Part shown: in pieces, positions 9,233-15,458 of the stretch | Position numbering within the stretch: the first letter of the stretch is position 1 | Layout: the number at the start of each line of letters is the position of its first letter | Source: Candidatus Accumulibacter sp. UBA704 | GTDB lineage: Bacteria; Pseudomonadota; Gammaproteobacteria; Burkholderiales; Rhodocyclaceae | NCBI GenBank assembly: GCA_002304785.1 | Contig: DBMG01000087.1 | Coordinates: 1 to 16,670 of the forward strand | Direction: 5' to 3' | DNA: 16,670 nucleotides | Notes under the pieces: generated by a model | Told to the model about the DNA's origin: nothing | Database searches by the model: none | What the model saw: only the letters and a program-made list of their open reading frames with translations | Made by a program: the position numbers and the translations under genes

Positions 9233-9696
9233 CGCCCGAGGCGTTTCTCAACTTGGCGCCTTTCCCAGTCCGGGCCCAGCATCCAGTCCGGACCGAAGAC
9301 GCGGAAGGCATGCAGCAACAGCCCCAGCCCCCAGCCGCCGATCACCCAGGGCACCCACAGACGTTCAGGCGTTGCCATCAGATTGACCACTACCAGCAGA
9401 ACATTCACCAGGACGTAGCGAAAACTGTGCAGGTAGAACCTGCGCAGTCGTCGCACATAATCGAAGGCCTCCGCCTCCAGTTTTTCGCTCGTCGCGTTTT
9501 CCATCGTCGCCATCTGTCTCTCCGGATCAAGGGTTGAAAAATCCAACTCGAACACGGCGGCGATTGACTTGAGCGTTTCGATACTGGCCGGTTGCCCGGC
9601 CTCGATGCGCTGGATAGTCCGCGCGCTCAACCCGCTCGCATTGGCAAGTTGCTGCTGGGACCATCCCCTTTTGAGGCGAAGTTTCTGAATCAGCAT
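9223..9696 (-). CDS. XRE-type HTH regulator with C-terminal two-helix membrane domain
   Basis: This 157-residue protein joins a DNA-binding domain to a membrane anchor. Residues about 3-55 form a Cro/CI-type helix-turn-helix, with WSQQQLANASGLSARTIQRIEAGQ as the HTH core and a short helical tail after it. A polar linker (about 56-88) leads to two hydrophobic helices at about 92-108 and 113-131, separated by a short turn (MATPERLW). It ends in a basic tail with GPDW twice. This matches the small 2TM domain found in bacterial membrane proteins and attached to some XRE regulators. The ATG at 9696 has GGGAGA six bases upstream (9703-9708 on the plus strand). The frame is open further upstream, but that part is not HTH-like. 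A 16-bp palindrome lies 23 bp before the start. It converges on galK with a 10-nt overlap. The target genes are unknown. Confidence 0.85.
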
Positions 9697-9719
9697 TTCA
9701 AGTCTCCCGTTGCCGTGGA

Positions 9720-9735
9720 GAGCCAAGATTGGCTC
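9720..9735. promoter_or_regulatory. Perfect palindrome, candidate operator of the HTH gene
   Basis: GAGCCAAGATTGGCTC has two 7-bp arms around a 2-bp centre. It sits 23 bp upstream of the HTH gene start, where a Cro/CI-type dimer site for autoregulation would be expected. I found no second copy in the window and could not identify -10 or -35 boxes with confidence. Confidence 0.4.
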
Positions 9736-9782
9736 GATTCCCGCCCGAGCGCGACGACAGCGACGCGACAATAGCACGACAT

Positions 9783-9801
9783 GACGGCGACAGACGCCGT
9801 C
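9783..9801 (-). terminator. Hairpin after the exonuclease gene, weak terminator candidate
   Basis: GACGGCG and CGCCGTC form a 7-bp perfect stem with a 5-base loop, 25 bases past the exonuclease stop on the minus strand. No T-run follows, so Rho-independent termination is doubtful. The hairpin could be a processing or pausing element between the core operon and the HTH gene. Confidence 0.3.
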
Positions 9802-9825
9802 AGACGGGGACGACGGCGGCTTTGA

Positions 9826-10620
9826 TCAGCGATCCGCAGGCCAGGCGGCGAGAAATTCCTGCCAATGGGCTTTGCCCAACTTCTCCAGTTCGTTTCGGAT
9901 GAAGAGGAGTTCGCTCGTGTAGTCCTCGCTCGACACCTCGCCGCGCATCAGGCGGAAGCGCAGGTACACGAGGTAGGTGTTCATCACGTCGGTTTCGCAA
10001 TAGTCGCGGATGCCGGCGATCTCGCCGGCCTGCCACGCTTCCCAGACCTTGCCGCCGTCCATGCCGAGCTTGCCGGGGAAGCCGATCAGCTTGGCGAGGT
10101 CGTCGAGCGGCGCGTTGGCGCGCGGCTGGTACATCGCCAGCAGGTCCATCAGGTCGAGATGGCGCGTGTGGTAGCGGCTGATGTAGTTGTTCCACTTGAA
10201 GTCGCGGCTGTCGCCGTAGTCGCCGTCGCCGAGGTCCCAGTAGCGCGGAGCTACGACACCATGGATCAGGCCGCGATAGTGCAGCACCGGCAAGTCGAAA
10301 CCGCCACCGTTCCAAGAGACGATCTGTGGCGTGAATTTCTCGATGCCGTCGAAGAAGCGCTGGATGATTTCGCCTTCGCTCTGTTCCGGCTCGGCCAGCG
10401 ACCAGACGCGCAGGTCCTTCCCGGCGCGCAGCACGCAGGAGATGACGGCGACGCGCTGCAGGTAGTGCGGCAGGAAGTCGCTGCCGTTCTGCGCCCGCCG
10501 CTGCTGGAAGGCCATTTCCGCCACCTCGGCATCGGAGAGGGTCGCGTCGAGTCCGTGCAGGCGCCGCAGTCCCGGCACGTCGGGAATGGTTTCGATATCG
10601 AAGACGAGGACGGGTTTCAT
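9826..10620 (-). CDS. Predicted 3'-5' exonuclease, DNA polymerase B-like exonuclease domain
   Basis: This 264-residue protein is a stand-alone DEDDy-type exonuclease domain resembling the proofreading domain of family B DNA polymerases. The three acidic motifs are visible: Exo I FDIET with D8 and E10, Exo II VSWNGGGFDLPVL with N104 and D109, and Exo III YCETD with Y207 and D211. HLDLMDLLAMYQ at about 154-165 and the FPGKLGMDGGKVW stretch are typical of this bacterial family. No polymerase domain follows. The ATG at 10620 gives FDIET close to the N-terminus as in the family. The open frame upstream runs antisense-like through cysM and is not coding. It starts 2 nt after the cysM stop, so it is the last gene of that operon. 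A role in DNA repair or degradation is likely but not shown here. Confidence 0.88.
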   Translation of the reverse strand: MKPVLVFDIETIPDVPGLRRLHGLDATLSDAEVAEMAFQQRRAQNGSDFLPHYLQRVAVISCVLRAGKDLRVWSLAEPEQSEGEIIQRFFDGIEKFTPQIVSWNGGGFDLPVLHYRGLIHGVVAPRYWDLGDGDYGDSRDFKWNNYISRYHTRHLDLMDLLAMYQPRANAPLDDLAKLIGFPGKLGMDGGKVWEAWQAGEIAGIRDYCETDVMNTYLVYLRFRLMRGEVSSEDYTSELLFIRNELEKLGKAHWQEFLAAWPADR

Positions 10621-10622
10621 GC

Positions 10623-11522
10623 TCACGCCGGGAACACGCCGGTCGACAGGTAGCGGTCGCCGCGGTCGCAGATGATCGTCACGATCGTCGCGTTGCGCGC
10701 TTCGGCGGCGATGCGCAATGCCACGGCCACGGCGCCGCCCGACGAGATGCCGGCGAAGATGCCTTCTTCGCAGGCGAGGCGGCGCGTCATCTTTTCCGCC
10801 TCGCCTTGCGAGACGGATTCGGTGCGATCGACCAGCGAGCGGTCGAAGATCTTCGGCAGGTAGGCTTCCGGCCACTTGCGGATACCGGGAATCTGCGAAC
10901 CGTCTTCCGGCTGGCAGCCGACGATGCACACGTCCGGGTTCTGCTCCTTGAGGTAGCGCGACACGCCCATGATCGTACCCGTCGTGCCCATGCTGCTAAC
11001 GAAATGCGTGACCCGCCCTTCCGTGTCGCGCCAGATTTCGGGGCCGGTGCCTTCGTAGTGGGCCAGCGGGTTGTCCGGGTTGGCAAACTGGTCGAGGATC
11101 ACGCCCTTGCCTTCGTCGCGCAGCTTCTCGGCAACGTCGCGCGCCAGTTCCATGCCGCCATCGCGCGGGGTGAGCACCAACTCCGCGCCAAAGGCCCGCA
11201 TCGTCTGGCGGCGCTCGACGCTCTGGTTCTCGGGCATGACCAGAATCATGCGGTAGCCGCCCATCGCCGCGGCCATCGCCAGCGCGATGCCGGTGTTGCC
11301 CGACGTCGCCTCGATCAGCGTGTCGCCGGGCTGGATGTCGCCGCGTTTTGCCGCGCGCGTGATCATCGACAGCGCCGGCCGGTCCTTGACCGATCCGGCC
11401 GGGTTGTTGCCTTCGAGCTTCGCCAGGATGACGTTGCCGCGCGCGGCGATGTCCTGGCCGGGCAGGCGCTTCAGGCGCACCAGCGGTGTGTTGCCGACGT
11501 AGTCTTCGAGCGTCTTATACAT
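10623..11522 (-). CDS. cysM: Cysteine synthase B (O-acetylserine sulfhydrylase B)
   Basis: CysM is a pyridoxal-phosphate enzyme that makes cysteine from O-acetylserine and sulfide, and in many bacteria S-sulfocysteine from thiosulfate. The 299-residue product has the PLP lysine K46 in NPAGSVKDRPA, the substrate loop TSGNTG at 73-78, the phosphate-binding GTTGT at 179-183 and GISSG at about 258-262. EDYVGNTPLVRL at the N-terminus and CDRGDRYLSTGVF at the C-terminus are typical of CysM rather than CysK. The ATG at 11522 lies inside the end of hldD, an 8-nt overlap (ATGTATAA holds both the start and the hldD stop), so translation is probably coupled. The exonuclease gene follows after 2 nt. All catalytic elements appear intact. 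Confidence 0.95.
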   Translation of the reverse strand: MYKTLEDYVGNTPLVRLKRLPGQDIAARGNVILAKLEGNNPAGSVKDRPALSMITRAAKRGDIQPGDTLIEATSGNTGIALAMAAAMGGYRMILVMPENQSVERRQTMRAFGAELVLTPRDGGMELARDVAEKLRDEGKGVILDQFANPDNPLAHYEGTGPEIWRDTEGRVTHFVSSMGTTGTIMGVSRYLKEQNPDVCIVGCQPEDGSQIPGIRKWPEAYLPKIFDRSLVDRTESVSQGEAEKMTRRLACEEGIFAGISSGGAVAVALRIAAEARNATIVTIICDRGDRYLSTGVFPA

Positions 11523-12510
11523 GGCGGTTCAACCATTGCACGTACTGCGCGACACCTTCCTCGACGCTGGCGAACGGCGCGTCGTAGCCGGCCTGGCGCA
11601 GTTTGCCGAGGTCGGCCTGGGTGAAGCTCTGGTACTTGCCCTTCAATGCCTCGGGGAACGCGATGTATTCGATGAAACCCTGCTTGAGCAACGCGTCGAG
11701 CGGTTCCGCCGGCTTGCCCTGGAGGGCGCGGCAGCTATTGACGTTGGCCGTGGCGAGGTCGTTGAAGCTCTGCGCCCGCCCGGTGCCGACGTTGAAGATG
11801 CCCGACTGGTCCGGATGGTCGAGGAAGAACAGGTTCACCTTGGCCACGTCGCCAACATAGACGAAGTCGCGCTTCTGCTCACCGTTGCCATACCCGTCGC
11901 AACCCTCAAACAGCTTGACTTTGCCCTCGGCGCGGAACTGGTTGTAATGATGAAAGGCCACCGACGCCATGCGCCCCTTGTGGGACTCGCGGGGGCCATA
12001 GACGTTGAAATAGCGGAAGCCGGCGATCTGGGCGGTGGCTTCCGGCAGGCGCTGGCGGACGATCTGGTCGAACAGGAACTTGGAATAGCCGTACACATTG
12101 AGCGGCGCTTCGAAGGCGCGTTCCTCGCGGAATTCGCTGCTGCCGCCGTAGGTCGCCGCGCTGGAAGCATAGAGGAACTGGACCTTCTGCTCCTGGCACC
12201 AGTCGAGCATGGCCAGCGAATAGCGGAAGTTGTTCTCCATCATGTAGTGGCCATCCTGCTCCATGGTGTCCGAGCAGGCGCCCTGATGCAGCACGGCGCC
12301 GACGGCACCGTCGAAGTGCCCGGCCAGCAGGCGCTCGATGAAGCCTTCCTTGTCCAGATAGTCGGCGATTTCGCAGTCGACCAAGTTCTTGAATTTCTCG
12401 GCGCGTTTCAGGTTGTCGACGGCAATGATCTTGGTCACGCCGCGCTCGTTGAGCGCCCTGACGACATTCGATCCGATAAAACCGGCTGCGCCAGTGACGA
12501 TGGTATACAT
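11515..12510 (-). CDS. hldD: ADP-L-glycero-D-manno-heptose 6-epimerase
   Basis: HldD (RfaD) epimerises ADP-D-glycero-D-manno-heptose to the L-glycero form, the last step before heptose enters the LPS inner core. It is a cytoplasmic extended short-chain dehydrogenase of 331 residues. The nucleotide-binding GAAGFIG is at 7-13 and the catalytic Y140 and K178 (YGYSK and ESHKGR) fall at the E. coli HldD positions. FRYFNVYGPRESHKGRMASV is the family hallmark and argues against GalE or another epimerase. The ATG at 12510 is preceded by GAGGAGAG (12516-12523, plus coordinates). It follows rfaE1, the kinase of the same pathway, but with an unusual 115-nt gap that holds a duplicate of its own first 11 codons. 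Its end overlaps cysM. Confidence 0.97.
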   Translation of the reverse strand: MYTIVTGAAGFIGSNVVRALNERGVTKIIAVDNLKRAEKFKNLVDCEIADYLDKEGFIERLLAGHFDGAVGAVLHQGACSDTMEQDGHYMMENNFRYSLAMLDWCQEQKVQFLYASSAATYGGSSEFREERAFEAPLNVYGYSKFLFDQIVRQRLPEATAQIAGFRYFNVYGPRESHKGRMASVAFHHYNQFRAEGKVKLFEGCDGYGNGEQKRDFVYVGDVAKVNLFFLDHPDQSGIFNVGTGRAQSFNDLATANVNSCRALQGKPAEPLDALLKQGFIEYIAFPEALKGKYQSFTQADLGKLRQAGYDAPFASVEEGVAQYVQWLNRHV

Positions 12511-12515
12511 GGTTT

Positions 12516-12523
12516 CTCTCCTC
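12516..12523 (-). promoter_or_regulatory. Ribosome binding site of hldD
   Basis: GAGGAGAG on the minus strand ends five bases before the ATG at 12510. It shows that the downstream copy of the duplicated start is the one used for full-length HldD. Confidence 0.8.
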
Positions 12524-12531
12524 AGCCGGTT

Positions 12532-12609
12532 TCAGTGAAGGCTAATGTCCGCCGTGGCGGGCGTTATGCCGGAGCTAAAACCGGCGGCACCGGTGACGAT
12601 GGTGTACAT
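12532..12609 (-). pseudogene. Duplicate of the hldD start, 25-codon leader frame
   Basis: The minus strand reads ATG at 12609 and codes MYTIVTGAAGF, identical to the first 11 residues of HldD. At DNA level 29 of 33 bases agree (12577-12609 against 12478-12510), and all four differences are silent third-position changes. After that the similarity stops, and the frame runs 14 more codons to TGA at 12534-12532. The start has AAGGA six bases upstream and a further GAGGAG overlapping the rfaE1 stop, so it could be translated. It is exactly 99 nt, in frame, upstream of the true hldD start. It may be a scar of a partial duplication or gene replacement, or a leader peptide that couples rfaE1 to hldD. 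A short stem, GCCGG/CCGGC, is also present at about 12568-12585. Confidence 0.7.
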
Positions 12610-12625
12610 AGCGATTCCTTACTCC

Positions 12626-13558
12626 TCAATTCAAAGCGGCGGCCAGTTCGTCGCGGGTGACAACGGCGGTGCCGAGCTTTCCGACAACAATGCCCGCCGC
12701 GACGTTCGCCACATGGATCGCGTCCGCCCAGTCGGCCCCGTGCGCCGCCATCGCCGCAAGGGTGGCAATGACGGTGTCCCCGGCGCCCGACACATCGAAC
12801 ACTTCGCGCGCCACGGCCTTTTCGTGAATCGTCCGACCGGGAAGGAACAACGACATGCCTTCCTCGCTGCGGGTGACGAGCAGCGCTCCCAGATTGAGCC
12901 GATCGCGCAACTCCGTCGCCCGCCGCTCGAGGTCGGCCTCGTCCTTCCAGCGACCCACCACTTCTCGCATTTCCGAGCGGTTCGGGGTGATGATCGTCGC
13001 GCCACAATAGGCGGAGTAGTCGTCTCCCTTGGGGTCGACCAGCACGACCTTGCCGGCGGCACGGGCCAGTTGAATCATCTCGCTGATATGCGTCAGGCCA
13101 CCCTTGCCATAGTCGGAGAAGACTACGGCATCGCAGTCTGGCAAGCGCTGCTGAAATTCCTTGAGCTTTGCGCGCAGCACTTCATGCGACGGCCGGTTCT
13201 CGAAATCGATGCGCAACAGTTGTTGCTGACGCCCGATCACGCGCAGCTTGACAGTCGTAGAGACGCCCTCGTCCACATGCAGGCTGGCATCAATGCCGGC
13301 CTCCGTCACAAGCCTTGCCAGGCTTTCTCCGGCTTCATCCTTGCCCACCAGCGACAGTAATGCCACCCGCGCGCCAAGCGCCGCGGCGTTCCTCGCCACG
13401 TTGGCGGCGCCGCCCGGACGCTCCTCGCAGCGTTCAACCTTGACCACCGGCACCGGGGCTTCGGGAGAAATGCGCGAGACTTCGCCGAACCAGTAGCGGT
13501 CCAGCATCACATCGCCGACGATCAGCAGGCGGACGGTTGAAAGATCGGCCAGGGCCAT
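12626..13558 (-). CDS. rfaE1: D-glycero-beta-D-manno-heptose-7-phosphate kinase
   Basis: This enzyme phosphorylates heptose 7-phosphate at C1 with ATP, an early step to ADP-heptose for LPS. It is a PfkB/ribokinase-fold kinase of 310 residues: GDVMLDRYWFGEVSRISPEAP (about 15-35) and RPGGAANVARN at 47-57 form the sugar side, DPKGDDY at 175-181 is family typical, and DVSGAGDT at 255-262 is the second PfkB signature with catalytic base D261. E. coli HldE is about 477 residues because a cytidylyltransferase-type adenylyltransferase domain is fused to the kinase. Here the protein stops after the kinase, so a separate rfaE2 is needed and is not in the window. The start at 13558 has TAGGAAT upstream and lies 9 nt after the lapB stop. 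Confidence 0.93.
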   Translation of the reverse strand: MALADLSTVRLLIVGDVMLDRYWFGEVSRISPEAPVPVVKVERCEERPGGAANVARNAAALGARVALLSLVGKDEAGESLARLVTEAGIDASLHVDEGVSTTVKLRVIGRQQQLLRIDFENRPSHEVLRAKLKEFQQRLPDCDAVVFSDYGKGGLTHISEMIQLARAAGKVVLVDPKGDDYSAYCGATIITPNRSEMREVVGRWKDEADLERRATELRDRLNLGALLVTRSEEGMSLFLPGRTIHEKAVAREVFDVSGAGDTVIATLAAMAAHGADWADAIHVANVAAGIVVGKLGTAVVTRDELAAALN

Positions 13559-13567
13559 GCGAGATTC

Positions 13568-14737
13568 CTACGGGGTGAGGTCGAATTCTTCGGTACGCTT
13601 CGGCGAGTAGGTCTCCCAGCCGCCGCACGCCGGACATCGCCAGTAGAACTGGCGCGCCTTGAAGCCGCAATTATCGCACCGATAGCGTGCCAGACGACGC
13701 GTATAGCCCTGGACGATGCTCTTGGCCAGATCGAGGTCCGATCTGGATTCCGGCGGCGTAACCAGGGAGCGCGCCTCGATCAGCTTGTCGAAACCGAGCA
13801 GCGTCGGATTGCGTTTCAATTCGTCGCGCACCAGGGCGTAGGCCGCCTCGGGCCCCTCGCATTCGAGCACCAATTGGAAGACGACATCGAGCAGATCGAG
13901 CGATGGATAACGTTCAAGGTAACCGCGCAACAGCAACAGGCCTTCGTCGCGACGTTCCAGTTTGCGGAAGGCATCCAGAAGGCGCTTGGCCACCAGCGCA
14001 AGGTAGGGGGGATCCTGCTGCTCGATGCGCTGCCAGCAGGCGATGGCTTCATCCAGGCGGTCCTGCTGCACCGCGATATCGCCCTGCAACAGGCTGGCGC
14101 GTACGCACTTGCGGTTGCGCTCCAGCGCGGATTTCAGATGCCCGGAAGCGGTATCCGGCCGGGAACGGATCATTTCGGCCGCAGCCAGTTCGCAAAAGTA
14201 TTCGGCGATTTCCTTCTGCGAGGCAACATCGGGCAACTCTGCCGCAATGGCGATGGCCTTTTCCCAGTCTTTTTCGAGCTGATAGATTTCCAGCAGATTG
14301 CGTTTGGCATCTTCCGCGCGGGGCGAATCGCGCAGTTTGTCGAAGACTTCCTCGGCACGGTCGAGCAGACCGGCTTTCAGATAATCCTGACCGAGTTCGG
14401 ACAACGCGTCCAGCTTCAGATCCTGCGGCAGATCATCCCGTTCGATGAGGCTTTGGTGCATGCGGATGGCGCGCTCGGTTTCGCCGCGGCGGCGAAACAG
14501 GCTGCCCAAGGCAAAATGCAGTTCAACCGTCTGAGGGTCGATCCGGACCGCCTCCACAAAGGCCTCGATCGCCCGGTCGGGCTGTTCATTAAGCAGAAAA
14601 TTCAGCCCTTGGAAATAGGAGCGCGGCAACGCTCTCGACTCCTTGACGAGATGACGGATATCGATGCGCGCCGCCGCCCACCCGAGTCCGAAAAAGAGCG
14701 GAAAGAAAAGGAGCTGCCAATATTCGAATTCGATCAT
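13568..14737 (-). CDS. lapB: LPS assembly protein B (TPR protein with rubredoxin-like zinc domain)
   Basis: LapB (YciM) is a membrane-anchored cytoplasmic scaffold which, in E. coli, presents LpxC to FtsH and so sets LPS production. The product is 389 residues, the usual length. Residues about 5-23 form one N-terminal membrane helix, followed by a long array of tetratricopeptide repeats (FLLNEQPDRAIEAFVEA, LHFALGSLFRRRGETERAIRMHQ and others). The C-terminus is a rubredoxin-type metal site with C354-x2-C357 and C368-x2-C371. The start at 14737 gives the membrane helix at the very N-terminus. Only a weak purine stretch (TAAGAAAA) lies before it. The gene lies 61 nt after lapA and 9 nt before rfaE1, a gene context in which all products serve LPS. 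Confidence 0.95.
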   Translation of the reverse strand: MIEFEYWQLLFFPLFFGLGWAAARIDIRHLVKESRALPRSYFQGLNFLLNEQPDRAIEAFVEAVRIDPQTVELHFALGSLFRRRGETERAIRMHQSLIERDDLPQDLKLDALSELGQDYLKAGLLDRAEEVFDKLRDSPRAEDAKRNLLEIYQLEKDWEKAIAIAAELPDVASQKEIAEYFCELAAAEMIRSRPDTASGHLKSALERNRKCVRASLLQGDIAVQQDRLDEAIACWQRIEQQDPPYLALVAKRLLDAFRKLERRDEGLLLLRGYLERYPSLDLLDVVFQLVLECEGPEAAYALVRDELKRNPTLLGFDKLIEARSLVTPPESRSDLDLAKSIVQGYTRRLARYRCDNCGFKARQFYWRCPACGGWETYSPKRTEEFDLTP

Positions 14738-14756
14738 TTTTCTTAGTTATCCAGTT

Positions 14757-14777
14757 CCCCCCTCGGTCACCCGGGGG
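14757..14777. other. GC-rich stem between lapA and lapB
   Basis: A run of six C (14757-14762) faces a run of five G (14773-14777), with two inner G-C pairs and a TCAC loop. On the minus strand it sits about 20 nt before the lapB start. It lacks a T-tract and is probably not a terminator; it might affect lapB translation. Evidence is only the base pairing. Confidence 0.3.
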
Positions 14778-14798
14778 TGCTACTCTATTCATTCGTCT

Positions 14799-15083
14799 TC
14801 AGGACCGCGAGACTGTTCCAGGGATGCTTTCCTTGTCATCGAGTGCCTTGGCACCCCGCTTCAGCCGGGATATTTCACGCCTCAATCCGAAGATGGTTCC
14901 GAGCAGGGCAAGAATGCCGAGTGCAACCCCGCCGGCAAAGAACGCGAGCACAACGATAATCAACGGCGCTTGCCAGGAGGTTTCGAAAAAGAAGCTGACG
15001 CTGACCGGCTCGGTGTTTTTCAAAGCGAACGCCAGCAGGAACAGAAAAATGAAGCCCCTACAGCACCACAGCAAAACACGCAT
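14799..15083 (-). CDS. lapA: LPS assembly protein A domain membrane protein
   Basis: LapA (YciS, DUF1049) is a small inner-membrane partner of LapB. The 94-residue product has two membrane helices, at about 4-21 and 41-65, around a short extracytoplasmic loop with LKNTEPVSVSFF, the conserved mark of this family (a phrase of the NxxPVxxxF type). A basic cytoplasmic segment LRREISRLKRG at about 67-77 follows. GGAGGAGG lies about nine bases upstream of the ATG at 15083 and directly after the T-rich tail of the ihfB terminator. The order lapA-lapB is the same as in E. coli. Given the terminator upstream, lapAB may have its own promoter or rely on read-through; no clear promoter can be read in the short gap. 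Confidence 0.9.
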   Translation of the reverse strand: MRVLLWCCRGFIFLFLLAFALKNTEPVSVSFFFETSWQAPLIIVVLAFFAGGVALGILALLGTIFGLRREISRLKRGAKALDDKESIPGTVSRS

Positions 15084-15100
15084 CGACTATGGCCTCCTCC

Positions 15101-15131
15101 AAAGAAAAGGGCGGCAACTGAGTTGCCGCCC
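15101..15131 (-). terminator. Intrinsic terminator after ihfB
   Basis: On the minus strand GGGCGGCAAC and GTTGCCGCCC form a perfect 10-bp stem with a 3-base loop (15109-15131), followed at once by TTTTCTTT. It begins about 25 bases after the ihfB stop. This is a classic Rho-independent terminator. Its T-tract ends where the lapA ribosome binding site begins. Confidence 0.88.
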
Positions 15132-15155
15132 CGATCACATTAGCACAGTTGTCAT

Positions 15156-15449
15156 TCAGACCGCATTGAGCGACTTGTCGACACGCTCCCGCAATTCCTT
15201 ACCTGCCTTGAAATGCGGTACCCATTTCTCCGGAACACTGACCTTGTCTCCGGATTTCGGGTTGCGGCCGACGCGCGGCGGCCGGTAGTTCAGCGAGAAG
15301 CTGCCGAACCCCCGGATCTCAATGCGATCGCCCTTGACCAGCGCCTCGGACAAGGCATCGAGAATCATCTTGACCGCAAAATCGGCGTCCTTCGCGACCA
15401 ACTGAGGAAACCGCTCAGCCAGCCGCACGATCAGATCTGACTTGGTCAT
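15156..15449 (-). CDS. ihfB: Integration host factor, beta subunit
   Basis: IHF-beta pairs with IHF-alpha (ihfA, not in this window) to bind and sharply bend DNA in transcription, replication and recombination. The product is 97 residues (E. coli 94). It has the HU/IHF fold: a helical N-terminal half (TKSDLIVRLAERFPQL) and the family signature GFGSFSLNYRPPRVGRNPKSG at 47-67. P64 in RNPKSG is the intercalating proline at the tip of the DNA-binding arm. MTKSDLI and the SVPEKWVPHFKAGKELRERV tail identify the beta subunit rather than alpha or HU. The gene starts 9 nt after the rpsA stop, the usual rpsA-ihfB arrangement, with TAAGG overlapping the rpsA stop as ribosome binding site. A strong terminator follows. 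Confidence 0.96.
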   Translation of the reverse strand: MTKSDLIVRLAERFPQLVAKDADFAVKMILDALSEALVKGDRIEIRGFGSFSLNYRPPRVGRNPKSGDKVSVPEKWVPHFKAGKELRERVDKSLNAV

Positions 15450-15458
15450 GCCCGAACC

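Noticed and set aside
9783..9801. Firm intrinsic terminator for the cysM-exonuclease operon
   Set aside because: The stem is perfect but no T-tract follows on the minus strand, so it is listed only as a weak candidate.
11515..12510. UDP-galactose 4-epimerase (galE) completing the Leloir pathway
   Set aside because: Y140, K178 and the ESHKGRMAS stretch are those of HldD, and the gene is in a heptose operon on the other strand.
12626..13558. Truncated bifunctional hldE
   Set aside because: The kinase ends cleanly after its last structural elements, with a good junction to the next gene and no leftover transferase sequence. Single-domain RfaE1 is normal in betaproteobacteria.
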